From CAVYYW01 sp963772845 (GTDB lineage Bacteria > Bacillota > Bacilli > Bacillales > Sporolactobacillaceae), in contig CAVYYW010000014.1 of NCBI GenBank assembly GCA_963772845.1, positions 868,001-932,000 of the forward strand: a stretch of 64,000 nucleotides of DNA. Direction: 5' to 3'. A model generated the notes under the pieces. It saw only the letters and a program-made list of their open reading frames with translations. It was not told where the DNA came from and did no database searches. Made by a program: the position numbers and the translations under genes. Positions 52,406-60,886 of this stretch are shown here, one piece after another; the stretch's first letter is position 1, and each line of letters opens with the position of its first letter.

Positions 52406-52795
52406 TTATTCGAAATAATCTTTTTCGAGATCTTCAAGCTGCTTGACTGAGGCAATCGACCAATCATCTGAATTTTCTTTAAGGGTTTCCATCTTTTTGC
52501 TCATTGCTTCCCTGAGAGACGCCTTATAATCAGGAACCTTTCCCTCAAAATCAGTCAGCATACGGGTCTGTACCACCGTTTTTTCTCTGAAACTCATCGC
52601 TCTTCTTTGGTGAAACAGCGGGACGTCTGATTGCATTGGTTGATGCAGGTCACCTTGTGTGGGATGGGTTAAAACAGCCAGAACCTCAACGACTGCCTTA
52701 TCCGGCGGCCGAACCTCAACGATTCTCCCGACATATTTACCGGTTTTATTCCTGAATATCGTTAAATCTGCAGTCTGATATTCTGTATCTTTCAT
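52406..52795 (-). CDS. kapB: Sporulation phosphorelay protein KapB
   Basis: This 129-residue protein has the KapB pattern YVGRIVEVRPP, VLAVLTHPTQGDLHQP, VPLFHQRRAMSFREKTVV and VPDYKASLREAM. KapB supports KinB signalling into the Spo0A phosphorelay in B. subtilis and is peripheral, with no signal peptide. ATG 52795 with GAAAGGAG is chosen over the upstream in-frame ATG 52843. kinB is not adjacent. Confidence 0.87.
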   Translation of the reverse strand: MKDTEYQTADLTIFRNKTGKYVGRIVEVRPPDKAVVEVLAVLTHPTQGDLHQPMQSDVPLFHQRRAMSFREKTVVQTRMLTDFEGKVPDYKASLREAMSKKMETLKENSDDWSIASVKQLEDLEKDYFE

Positions 52796-52904
52796 AAGAA
52801 TTCTCCTTTCTTTTGAAAAATGAAATTTATTGACATAGGACATGAACTTAAACGTTAGACTAATAGAAGCATCCTAAATAATTTTTCAATTGGGGGCAAG
52901 TGGT

Positions 52905-54359
52905 ATGGGTGTGATTAACGGAAAAATATATAAACAAAGATTGGATGCACAAAACTCTGCTGTCGTATGTGATGGGAAAGAGGTCAAGGGAGCAATATCC
53001 AAACATCCTGTCTTTCAAGGACTCATCGACACTCAATCACAATGGTATGACCTGCAATGCAGAAAAGAAAATCTGGACACGTTATCCTATTTTGATACTG
53101 AAATTAATGAACGCTGCGGAATTTCATTTCTTTCGCCACGGTCAAAAGAAGATCTGGAGAAAAAAAGAATCGGTTATCAAAAGCTTGCAGCCCTCTCGAA
53201 TGGTCTGTTAGGGCGAAGTCCCGAATATTTAAACACCGCTCTCATGGTATTTAACGACTCGGCACAGCTATTCCAAGATGGCGAAGATGGCAGAGCGGAA
53301 GCCGTTAAACGATATATTGCAGACGTTAAAAAAACCGACAAATGCCTAACCCACACCTTTATTCAGCCGCAGGTTAACAGATCTAGTTTTTATATGGAAA
53401 ATGACGATGAAATCATCGCCGCAAGAGTCATCAAAGAAACGAAAGACGGACTCATACTGCATGGCGCAAGGCTTCTTGCAACGCAAGGCCCTACCACAAA
53501 CGATATTATGATTTTCCCATCAGGAGCGGAACTGCATACCATGTTTGCCAAACAAGGGCTGACTTATGCATTTAGCATTCCTAACAACACGAAAGGCGTC
53601 ACTTATTACTGCAGGCAAAGCTATGCCGGGCAAGGATCGGTGTATGATTCGCCATTAAGCAGCCGACTTGAAGAAATGGATACTCTCGTCGTTTTTGATC
53701 ATGTCTTGATCCCCTGGGACAACGTTTTTTTTCATAACAACATTGTTATCAATAATCGCATTTATCAGGACAGCGGTTTTTTCCCTCATGTTACCCATCA
53801 AATTATGAGTAAAAATGTGATCAAGCTTGAATTTATTTTAGGGCTCGCTCGCTCGCTTGTTAATGAACTAAACATAAGCGAATTTCAGCACATTCAATCA
53901 AAAATTGCTGACATCATTATTGCACTTGAAACGGTTAAGAGCTTTGTTTATTCATCTGAATCCCAAGGAGCATTTAACCAATGGGGTGTATTTACACCAG
54001 CAGAATCTCCTCTTGTAGCTTCGTCCATTTTCTTCCCTGAAACGTATCCAGAACTAATTGAAATCTTGCAGAAGATTGGGGCAAGCGGCCTCGTTAATTT
54101 ACCAGTTGAAAATGATTTTCTTTCAGATCACGGAGAAACACTCAGCCATTACCTGCAATCCTCACAATCAAAAGGATATGACCGTGTAAAGCTTTTTCGG
54201 CTTGCTTGGGATTTAACGATGAGTGCTTACGGTACACGCCAGACTCAGTATGAACGTTTCTTTTTTGGTGATCCAATCCGGTTAAAAAGTCAGCTTTTCA
54301 GACAGTTTGATCAAACTGCCCAAGTAAATCAAGTGACACAATTTATGAAAAGCATTTAG
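52905..54359 (+). CDS. 4-hydroxyphenylacetate 3-monooxygenase (HpaB/YoaI) family protein
   Basis: This flavin-dependent monooxygenase of about 484 residues has the HpaB N-terminal helical domain, a beta domain with KDGLILHGARLLATQGPTTNDIMIFP, and VVFDHVLIPWDNVFFHNN. It hydroxylates phenolic substrates using reduced flavin from a separate reductase. None is adjacent. ATG 52905 is taken rather than TTG 52890, with GGGGGC upstream. Its 3' end overlaps the converging acyl-CoA dehydrogenase gene by 4 bp. Confidence 0.87.
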   Translation: MGVINGKIYKQRLDAQNSAVVCDGKEVKGAISKHPVFQGLIDTQSQWYDLQCRKENLDTLSYFDTEINERCGISFLSPRSKEDLEKKRIGYQKLAALSNGLLGRSPEYLNTALMVFNDSAQLFQDGEDGRAEAVKRYIADVKKTDKCLTHTFIQPQVNRSSFYMENDDEIIAARVIKETKDGLILHGARLLATQGPTTNDIMIFPSGAELHTMFAKQGLTYAFSIPNNTKGVTYYCRQSYAGQGSVYDSPLSSRLEEMDTLVVFDHVLIPWDNVFFHNNIVINNRIYQDSGFFPHVTHQIMSKNVIKLEFILGLARSLVNELNISEFQHIQSKIADIIIALETVKSFVYSSESQGAFNQWGVFTPAESPLVASSIFFPETYPELIEILQKIGASGLVNLPVENDFLSDHGETLSHYLQSSQSKGYDRVKLFRLAWDLTMSAYGTRQTQYERFFFGDPIRLKSQLFRQFDQTAQVNQVTQFMKSI

Positions 54360-55522
54360 AGCGTAGGCAGCCGTTTACCTAGACCTTGTATCACCGCATC
54401 ATCACTTGGAGGGTTATAAAGACCAGCCAGAACATCACGATAATACCTTTCGAATGGCCTATCCTTAAATATGCTCGTACCACCGACGATTCTCATTGTA
54501 AGATCGACGGCTTTCACTGCTGCATTGGTTGCTGCATATTTTGCTGCTCCAAGATCCGGCCCCATCGCTTCTCTATGGTCGGGCTGCTCATCCCACTGCC
54601 TGGCTACACCATACATCAGATAGCGTGCCTGCATTAATTCCATTTCAATTTCGCCAAGTTTCTGCTGAACATGTGGCACTTCTACGATCGGATGAGGTAA
54701 TGAATTTGGCTGGTAAGTTTCTGCAAAAGCCCGCACATCATTCCTTGCAGCTAGAGCAATCCCTAGATAACAAGCAGGAATGTGAAGCAGCCACCCTGGC
54801 GGTGTGTGCTTGGGATCTTTCCAGCCAATCTCTTCAACAAAAGAATGATCGGGAATAACGATATCATTCAAATAGACATCATCACTTCTTGTCGCTCGCA
54901 TCCCCATCGTATTCCAAGTCTCTTTAAAGGAGACACCTGTTGTTTCTCTCTCTACCAGAAATCCTCCAATTTCATCTTCTGATATGGCGGCATTAATAAT
55001 TAGATAATCCAAGACTGGTGCAAGTGTGGTAAACGTTTTATGACCATTTATTTTCCAGCCTCTAGCGGTCTTTTCTGCTGTCGTCTGAGGTATCCCCCCC
55101 CTTGTTGGGCTTCCTGTTTTAGGTTCGGTTGCCGAACGGTTAATCAGTTTCTTGTGGACGACGACTTCATGGCAAAGCTTTTCAAAGATATCTTCTTTCC
55201 ATTCTCGCCTCAAATTCAAATCCATAATGATTCCAAGATGCCAGCCGATCCCTAGTGCCGTAGGTCCATCTCCTTGTGCAAGGGTTTCCTGGGCAAGAAC
55301 AAAATCATATAAAGATAATTCTTTGCCGCCACTTGCTTTTGGAGCAGTAAGCGCAGTATATCCTGATTTTTTAAGCGCCTCAAAGTTTTCAAAAGGGAAT
55401 GAGCCCTCCTGGTCGTGCTTAGAGCTATTTTCCCTAAAGGCTTCTGCATGACTTTTTGCAAGCTGATAAAGCTCCTCCTGTGCTTCCGTCTCTATAAAAG
55501 GGTGATAAAAACGATCATTCAT
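54356..55522 (-). CDS. Acyl-CoA dehydrogenase family protein (YdbM-like)
   Basis: This 388-residue flavoprotein is of the acyl-CoA dehydrogenase/DszC-like monooxygenase group: GYTALTAPKASGGKELSLYDFVLAQETLAQGDG, RSATEPKTGSPTRGG, INGHKTFTTLAPVLDYLI, and GMRATRSDDVYLNDIVIP. The C-terminus has RIVGGTSIFKDRPFERYYRDVLAGLYNPPSDD. There is no clear YEGT glutamate, so a dehydrogenase reaction is not certain. It resembles B. subtilis YdbM. It converges on and overlaps the HpaB-like gene. Confidence 0.85.
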   Translation of the reverse strand: MNDRFYHPFIETEAQEELYQLAKSHAEAFRENSSKHDQEGSFPFENFEALKKSGYTALTAPKASGGKELSLYDFVLAQETLAQGDGPTALGIGWHLGIIMDLNLRREWKEDIFEKLCHEVVVHKKLINRSATEPKTGSPTRGGIPQTTAEKTARGWKINGHKTFTTLAPVLDYLIINAAISEDEIGGFLVERETTGVSFKETWNTMGMRATRSDDVYLNDIVIPDHSFVEEIGWKDPKHTPPGWLLHIPACYLGIALAARNDVRAFAETYQPNSLPHPIVEVPHVQQKLGEIEMELMQARYLMYGVARQWDEQPDHREAMGPDLGAAKYAATNAAVKAVDLTMRIVGGTSIFKDRPFERYYRDVLAGLYNPPSDDAVIQGLGKRLPTL

Positions 55523-55645
55523 ATAAAATCCACCTTTTCCTCTTATGTATTGACCTTATCATATCAATTCTTTGTAAAGAAAATCAAAAACAGAGCTCTC
55601 TCTACCATACTGTTTTAATGGTAAGATTAGATTTTAAATAACAAA

Positions 55646-55676
55646 AACCCCTTTTGCATTAAACAAAAGGGGCCTT
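55646..55676 (-). terminator. Terminator in the trhO region
   Basis: The stem CCCCTTTTG (55648-55656) / CAAAAGGGG (55664-55672) has a 7-nt loop and is followed by T on the minus strand. It lies 3' of trhO. Confidence 0.8.
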
Positions 55677-55692
55677 CATAGCTGCTCTAAAT

Positions 55693-56622
55693 CTATTTGT
55701 TTAGAAGATCTTTGTCCTTTTCTAAATCATACCGGTTTCTTGGGTGTTCACGGCATTCCTGTGAGCATGAACGGCGATGCGCCTCTTCACATGATTCGCA
55801 GCATACATGCTGGCGATTGCATTCAGGATTAGCACAGTTTACCAGACGATCTTCCGGTTTTCCGCAATAATAACACTCACTAATGACAACATCTTCATCT
55901 GTACGATTAATTGGCACAGCAATTCTTTCATCAAAAACATAGCATTTGCCATCATACAGCTTCCCTTGAACTTCCGGGTCTTTACCATATTCAACAATTC
56001 CGCCATGCAGCTGATTTACATCCTCAAAACCTTCTTGAAGTAGAAATCCTGTGAATTTCTCACATCGAATACCACCTGTACAATAGGTCAGGATTTTTTT
56101 GTTTTTATGTTCAGCTAGATTATCGCGAATCCATTTTGGAAGGTCACGAAACGCTTCAACGTCAGGCAAAATAGCATTTCGAAAATGCCCTATCTGATGT
56201 TCATAATCGTTTCGGGCATCAATGACAACAACATCCTCATTTTGAAGATTTTCATAAAAATCTTTAGGAGATAAATAATTGCCGGTTATTTCGGTTGGCT
56301 GGAGGTCTTCTTCCAGCTTTAAAGAAACGATTTCCTCCCGAAGTCTGACATGCATTTTTTTAAAAGCATGTTTTTCAGCTTCGTCAATTTTAAATACGAT
56401 GTCTTTAAACCTGTCATCATTCCGTAATGATTCCATATATTTATCTGTTTGCTCTACAGTGCCGGAGACAGTTCCATTAATCCCCTCTGAAGCAATCAAA
56501 ATACGGCCTTTTAACCCAAGTTCTTTGCAAAATTGCAAATGGTCCTTTGTAAACGTTTCAGGGTCTTCTATGGTGACGTATTTATAGTATAGGAGCACGC
56601 GATATGGTTTAGTTTCTTCCAT
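55693..56622 (-). CDS. trhO: tRNA uridine-34 hydroxylase TrhO (rhodanese-like)
   Basis: This 309-residue protein has an N-terminal acylphosphatase-like domain (YRVLLYYKYVTIEDPETF..EGINGTVSG), a central rhodanese domain with the active Cys loop ILTYCTGGIRCEKFTGFLL, and a C-terminal Cys-rich segment (CYYCGKPEDRLVNCANPECNRQHVCCESC). The family makes 5-hydroxyuridine at the wobble base of tRNA. It matches B. subtilis YbfQ in type. Confidence 0.93.
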   Translation of the reverse strand: MEETKPYRVLLYYKYVTIEDPETFTKDHLQFCKELGLKGRILIASEGINGTVSGTVEQTDKYMESLRNDDRFKDIVFKIDEAEKHAFKKMHVRLREEIVSLKLEEDLQPTEITGNYLSPKDFYENLQNEDVVVIDARNDYEHQIGHFRNAILPDVEAFRDLPKWIRDNLAEHKNKKILTYCTGGIRCEKFTGFLLQEGFEDVNQLHGGIVEYGKDPEVQGKLYDGKCYVFDERIAVPINRTDEDVVISECYYCGKPEDRLVNCANPECNRQHVCCESCEEAHRRSCSQECREHPRNRYDLEKDKDLLNK

Positions 56623-56769
56623 CGTTAAACCACCTTCTATCTTTCATTTAAATCAAACCTCATCTATCATAACAAAAAGACTCAAAAAATGCACATAAAA
56701 AATTTTGAGCGTAGTGATTGATGAGGAACGATTCATATTGTATAGATAGAATTAGCCTCTCATCAGAGG

Positions 56770-57009
56770 TTATTTTATTTTCTTAAGCACATCAAGCGCT
56801 TCTTCCATTGCATCAGTTTGAATAAGAAGCTGCTTTTTCGCATCTTCAATCGCGTGGTTATATACGAGCGGGGAACATTCATCTAAAAAGAAACGAAGCA
56901 AATTTTCCGCGCCAATCATGCCCAACTCTTCAGAACGCTCCTCAAAAAAATAGCCTTGCAGTTTAAGGATGAGGTGTTCTTTTTCTTCTTTTTTCAGCTT
57001 TAAGGTCAT
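56770..57009 (-). CDS. DUF2164 domain-containing protein
   Basis: This 79-residue protein (LKKEEKEHLILKLQGYFFEERSEELGMIGAENLLRFFLDECSPLVYNHAIEDAKKQL) matches the DUF2164 pattern. It is small, soluble and helical, with no known activity. It lies after brxA on the same strand, separated by a terminator. Confidence 0.8.
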   Translation of the reverse strand: MTLKLKKEEKEHLILKLQGYFFEERSEELGMIGAENLLRFFLDECSPLVYNHAIEDAKKQLLIQTDAMEEALDVLKKIK

Positions 57010-57039
57010 GGTATTGGTATCCTCTCTATATTAAACAGC

Positions 57040-57068
57040 AAAAGCTGATCCATTAAAGATCAGCTTTC
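57040..57068 (-). terminator. Terminator after brxA
   Basis: The stem AAAGCTGATC (57041-57050) / GATCAGCTTT (57058-57067) has a 7-nt loop. On the minus strand it is followed by TGCTGTTTAA. Confidence 0.75.
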
Positions 57069-57075
57069 TGCCTAG

Positions 57076-57507
57076 TTAGCAATAGTTATTATACGCATTC
57101 TGCAAGTTTGAAATGATTTCTTCAATATCAGAATCTTCAATATCTTCTCTTGGGATAAAATGTTTAACTTCTTTACCTTCTAAAAGAGCAATAGAAGGAG
57201 ACGATGGTTCGAAGCCGTCAAAGTATTCTCTCATGCGGGCTGTAGCTTCTCTGTCCTGACCGGCAAAAACTGTGACCAGATGCTCTGGCTTCTTGTCATT
57301 ATTCAATGACTCAACGACAGCGGGTCTGGCAAGGCCTGCTGCACAGCCGCAGACTGAGTTGACCACGACCAGTGTCATGCCTGACGCTCCGTTCATGTAT
57401 GTGTCCACGTCCTCAGCTGATACAAGTTCCTGAAAGTCTGCAGCTGTCAGTTCTGCACGCATAGGTTTTACAATTTGTTTCATGTATTCTTCATATGCCA
57501 TTGACAT
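57076..57507 (-). CDS. brxA: Bacilliredoxin BrxA (YphP)
   Basis: This 143-residue thioredoxin-like protein has the Cys53-Gly-Cys55 motif in VVVNSVCGCAAGLARPA, then VTVFAGQDREATARMREYF and EPSSPSIALLEGKEVKHFIPR. It removes bacillithiol from S-bacillithiolated proteins. It starts MSMAYEEYMKQ as B. subtilis YphP does. GGGAGTG precedes the ATG. Confidence 0.95.
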   Translation of the reverse strand: MSMAYEEYMKQIVKPMRAELTAADFQELVSAEDVDTYMNGASGMTLVVVNSVCGCAAGLARPAVVESLNNDKKPEHLVTVFAGQDREATARMREYFDGFEPSSPSIALLEGKEVKHFIPREDIEDSDIEEIISNLQNAYNNYC

Positions 57508-57657
57508 AGAATAGACACTCCCTTTGTTTATTCGGTTTCAGATACTTTCTCTGAGCCTATCATATCTTATATTAAAGGTAACATGCCCCATTTAGTCAAA
57601 TCAAATGAATTGATACGTGACAGCTTTTTAAGAATACCTATATAACAGCAATGGTTT

Positions 57658-59343
57658 TTAAAATAAGCCGCTTGCCTTTCCGTCATTATCAACGTCCATA
57701 TTCAGGGCTGCAGGCTTTTTAGGCAGACCTGGCATCGTCATGACATTACCTGTTAATGCAACGATAAAACCAGCTCCAACTGAAGCTTTAAGTTCACGCA
57801 CATGAACAACAAAATCTTTAGGGCGACCCAACAGCGAAGGATCATCAGATAGTGAATACTGTGTCTTAGCCATACATATCGGCAGACTTCCCCACCCTTG
57901 TTCGGTGAACTCTTTTACCTGCCTCTTTGCTTTAGCAGAAAGCTCAATGCCTTTTCCGCCATAAACCTTCTGAACGATTAACGTCATTTTTTCTTCAATG
58001 GAAGCATCCAACTCATACGTATGAGAAAAATTATTTTCTCCCGTCTCTACAGCTTTTACGACTGCTTCTGCTAAGGCTTCGCCGCCTTTTCCGCCTTCTG
58101 CCCAAACGTTCGCCACTGCAGCAGGATGGCCGTGCTCTTCACACCAGTTCTGAATATAATTAATCTCGTTTTCTGTATCAGCTATGAAGTGATTGATGGC
58201 GATAACATAGGGAAGACCGAAATTTTGAATGGACTCAATATGCTTTTCAACATTCGCCATACCTTTTTTTAAAGCCTCAACGTTCTCTTCTTTCAATTGG
58301 TCCTTCGGGACACCGCCATGCATTTTAAGGGCTCTGACCGTTGCAACAATAACAACAGCGCTTGGATTAATCTCACCGGCACGTGTTTTAATATCAAGGA
58401 ATTTTTCAGCGCCCAAGTCTGCACCAAACCCTGCCTCTGTCACAACATAGTCGCCAAGCTTTGTTGCAAGCTTAGTTGCAATAACACTGTTGCAGCCGTG
58501 GGCAATATTTGCAAAAGGGCCACCGTGCACGAAAGCAGGCGTATTTTCAAGGGTTTGAACCAGGTTCGGGTGCACCGCGTCTTTTAATAATAGAGACAAA
58601 GCCCCTTCCACACCAAGATCCGCAACCGTTACAGGCTGTTTTTCAAAATTATAAGCCACAACCATTTTACTTAGGCGTGATTTTAAATCATCAATACTTT
58701 GAGACAAGCATAAGATCGCCATAACCTCTGAAGCTACTGTAATATCGAAGCCATCCTCTCGGGGAACGCCGTTTGCGGGTCCGCCAAGTCCGACAACGAC
58801 ATTTCGCAAAGCACGGTCATTCATATCCAGCACTCGTTTCCAAACAATCCGGCGCGTATCAATATTTAAAGCATTGCCTTGGTGAATATGGTTGTCAATT
58901 AATGCAGCAAGCGCATTATTGGCCGATGTGATGGCATGAAGATCTCCAGTGAAATGAAGGTTTATATCTTCCATTGGCACAACTTGTGAATAACCGCCAC
59001 CTGCTGCTCCACCCTTCATTCCCATGCTTGGTCCAAGCGAAGGCTCTCTTAAAGCAATAATGGCTTTTTTGCCGATCCGGTTTAATGCTTGTCCTAACCC
59101 CACTGTTACAGTGGATTTCCCTTCTCCAGCCGGTGTCGGATTAATCGCCGTTACTAAGACGACATGACCATCCTTTTCATTATGTAAGCGCTTTAATGTA
59201 TGAGCCGAGACTTTCGCTTTGTAGCGGCCATAAGGCTCCCAATCTTGTTCAGACAGACCCAATTGATCTGCTATATCTTGAATTGGTTTCATTTCTGTCT
59301 CTTGCGCAATTTCAATATCACTTTTTACTTCACGTTTTGTCAT
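57658..59343 (-). CDS. fhs: Formate-tetrahydrofolate ligase
   Basis: This enzyme of about 561 residues makes 10-formyl-THF from formate, ATP and THF. The ATP-binding TPAGEGKSTVTVGLGQAL is near residue 67. Other conserved stretches are REPSLGPSMGMKGGAAGGGYSQVVPMEDINLHFTGD and GAGFIVALTGNVMTMPGLPKKPAA. ATG 59343 with GGAGGGATC is preferred to ATG 59358. It is monocistronic and divergent from the RNase H-like gene. Confidence 0.96.
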   Translation of the reverse strand: MTKREVKSDIEIAQETEMKPIQDIADQLGLSEQDWEPYGRYKAKVSAHTLKRLHNEKDGHVVLVTAINPTPAGEGKSTVTVGLGQALNRIGKKAIIALREPSLGPSMGMKGGAAGGGYSQVVPMEDINLHFTGDLHAITSANNALAALIDNHIHQGNALNIDTRRIVWKRVLDMNDRALRNVVVGLGGPANGVPREDGFDITVASEVMAILCLSQSIDDLKSRLSKMVVAYNFEKQPVTVADLGVEGALSLLLKDAVHPNLVQTLENTPAFVHGGPFANIAHGCNSVIATKLATKLGDYVVTEAGFGADLGAEKFLDIKTRAGEINPSAVVIVATVRALKMHGGVPKDQLKEENVEALKKGMANVEKHIESIQNFGLPYVIAINHFIADTENEINYIQNWCEEHGHPAAVANVWAEGGKGGEALAEAVVKAVETGENNFSHTYELDASIEEKMTLIVQKVYGGKGIELSAKAKRQVKEFTEQGWGSLPICMAKTQYSLSDDPSLLGRPKDFVVHVRELKASVGAGFIVALTGNVMTMPGLPKKPAALNMDVDNDGKASGLF

Positions 59344-59550
59344 GAATGATCCCTCCACTTTTCAAAAATTTATTTAAGTTCAGAGTTTTGAACAGCCACA
59401 TTTAATATTATCATATATTTTCATCAATTCAGCATAATCATTTAATTTTCAATTTATTAATCCATATTATTGAGATCATACTGGTTTGGGAATATGATTG
59501 ATAAAGAAAATAAAATCAGTACTCACATTTTTTCACTGGGAGAGAAAATA

Positions 59551-59964
59551 ATGATAGATGTTTACTTTGACGGAGCAAGCAATGGTCAGCCTGGTTTAGC
59601 CGGCTGCGGCATTTATATTCACCATCCCGATAAACAGGATGAGTTTCATTCTATTCAGCTTCCTCCGTGCGACAATCACATTGCAGAATTCGAAGCCTTC
59701 GTAAAAGCATTGAAGCTTTGCTTAGCACACGGATATTCGCGAGTATCTTTTCGGACCGATTCACAGCTTGTAGACCAGGCTGTCGAAAAACAGTTCGTTA
59801 AGAAACAATTGTATAAGCCCTATTTATCCGAAGCATTGAATCTGATAGACTCGTTTGAATTATTTTTTTTGAAATGGATTTCGGCTAAGGAAAATAAAAA
59901 TGCTGATAAACTGGCTAAACAAGCCATTCTGGATCAAAAAAAACAGTCAAAAAACGGATCCTGA
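59551..59964 (+). CDS. RNase H-like protein (reverse transcriptase-like family)
   Basis: This RNase HI fold has about 137 residues, and all four acidic residues are seen: Asp in YFDGASNG, Glu in AEFEAFVKAL, Asp in FRTDSQLVDQ and Asp in KNADKLAKQA. Members in bacilli (YpdQ/YpeP-like) often show little RNase H activity in vitro. The upstream in-frame ATG 59470 would add 27 unrelated residues. GGGAGAG precedes ATG 59551. The next gene starts 4 bp after its stop. Confidence 0.87.
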   Translation: MIDVYFDGASNGQPGLAGCGIYIHHPDKQDEFHSIQLPPCDNHIAEFEAFVKALKLCLAHGYSRVSFRTDSQLVDQAVEKQFVKKQLYKPYLSEALNLIDSFELFFLKWISAKENKNADKLAKQAILDQKKQSKNGS

Positions 59965-59967
59965 TTC

Positions 59968-60858
59968 ATGAAGAAGTTTTCTGCAGACCTCTTACTCGTT
60001 CTGGTAACTTTTTTCTGGGGATCAACATTTGTAATCGTTCAACAGGCGATCCATACCATCACCCCAATGGCTTTTCTTGCCTACAGATTCTTTATCGCTG
60101 CGATGCTTATTTTTCTATTTGTTTTATTTAGCCACCGCCTTAAGTTCTTCACACGTAAAGCTTTGCTAAATGGTATTTTGCTTGGTATTTTATTATTTGG
60201 AGGCTATGCCGCCCAAACCGTTGGCCTTCTTTATACAACGCCTTCCATCAGTGCCTTTATTACAGGCATGAGCGTTGTGATTGTTCCTGTCCTGATTTTT
60301 CTATTTACACGAAACCAGCCAACGAGATCAGTCCTTGCGGGTATTATTGTTTCATCCACCGGGTTATATTTATTAACAGCCCAGGGAACTTCCCCTTTTT
60401 CTGCTGGCAGTCTCCTTACCCTTTTATGTGCTGTGTTTTTCAGTTTGCATATTATCTGGACCGGTCAAGTTACAAGAAACTCTGATGGTATGATTCTTAC
60501 CTTAGTGCAACTACTGACCGTTTCAGTTCTCAGCTTCGTCTTTTCATTAGTATTAGAGGGAAAACGAGCGGTGTCACAGTTATTAATTTTACAGGAGCCA
60601 ACCGTGTTGTCTGCCGTGTTATTTACTGCTGTTTTTGCAACAGCTTTTGCTTATATTCTCCAAACGTATTGTCAACGCTTTACAACACCCTCTCACGTTG
60701 GCCTAATTTTTATATTTGAACCGGTCTTTGCTTTTTTCACTAGCTGGGTCTGGCTTGGTGAATCGCTTTCTCTGACTGGCATTATCGGGTCACTTCTTAT
60801 ATTATTAGGTATGGGTCTTTCAGAATGGCACCCTTCAAAAAAACAGGAATTAATATAA
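59968..60858 (+). CDS. EamA (DMT) family transporter
   Basis: This 296-residue protein has ten hydrophobic segments in two EamA repeats (LLLVLVTFFWGSTFVIVQQAI ... PVLIFLFTRNQP; LLTLLCAVFFSLHIIWTGQ ... GLIFIFEPVFAFFTSWVWLGESLS). It is a drug/metabolite or amino-acid exporter of unknown substrate. It is tightly linked to the RNase H-like gene upstream and 28 bp from dynA downstream. Confidence 0.9.
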   Translation: MKKFSADLLLVLVTFFWGSTFVIVQQAIHTITPMAFLAYRFFIAAMLIFLFVLFSHRLKFFTRKALLNGILLGILLFGGYAAQTVGLLYTTPSISAFITGMSVVIVPVLIFLFTRNQPTRSVLAGIIVSSTGLYLLTAQGTSPFSAGSLLTLLCAVFFSLHIIWTGQVTRNSDGMILTLVQLLTVSVLSFVFSLVLEGKRAVSQLLILQEPTVLSAVLFTAVFATAFAYILQTYCQRFTTPSHVGLIFIFEPVFAFFTSWVWLGESLSLTGIIGSLLILLGMGLSEWHPSKKQELI

Positions 60859-60886
60859 ATAAACGAACAGGCAAGGTGAGGCATCA

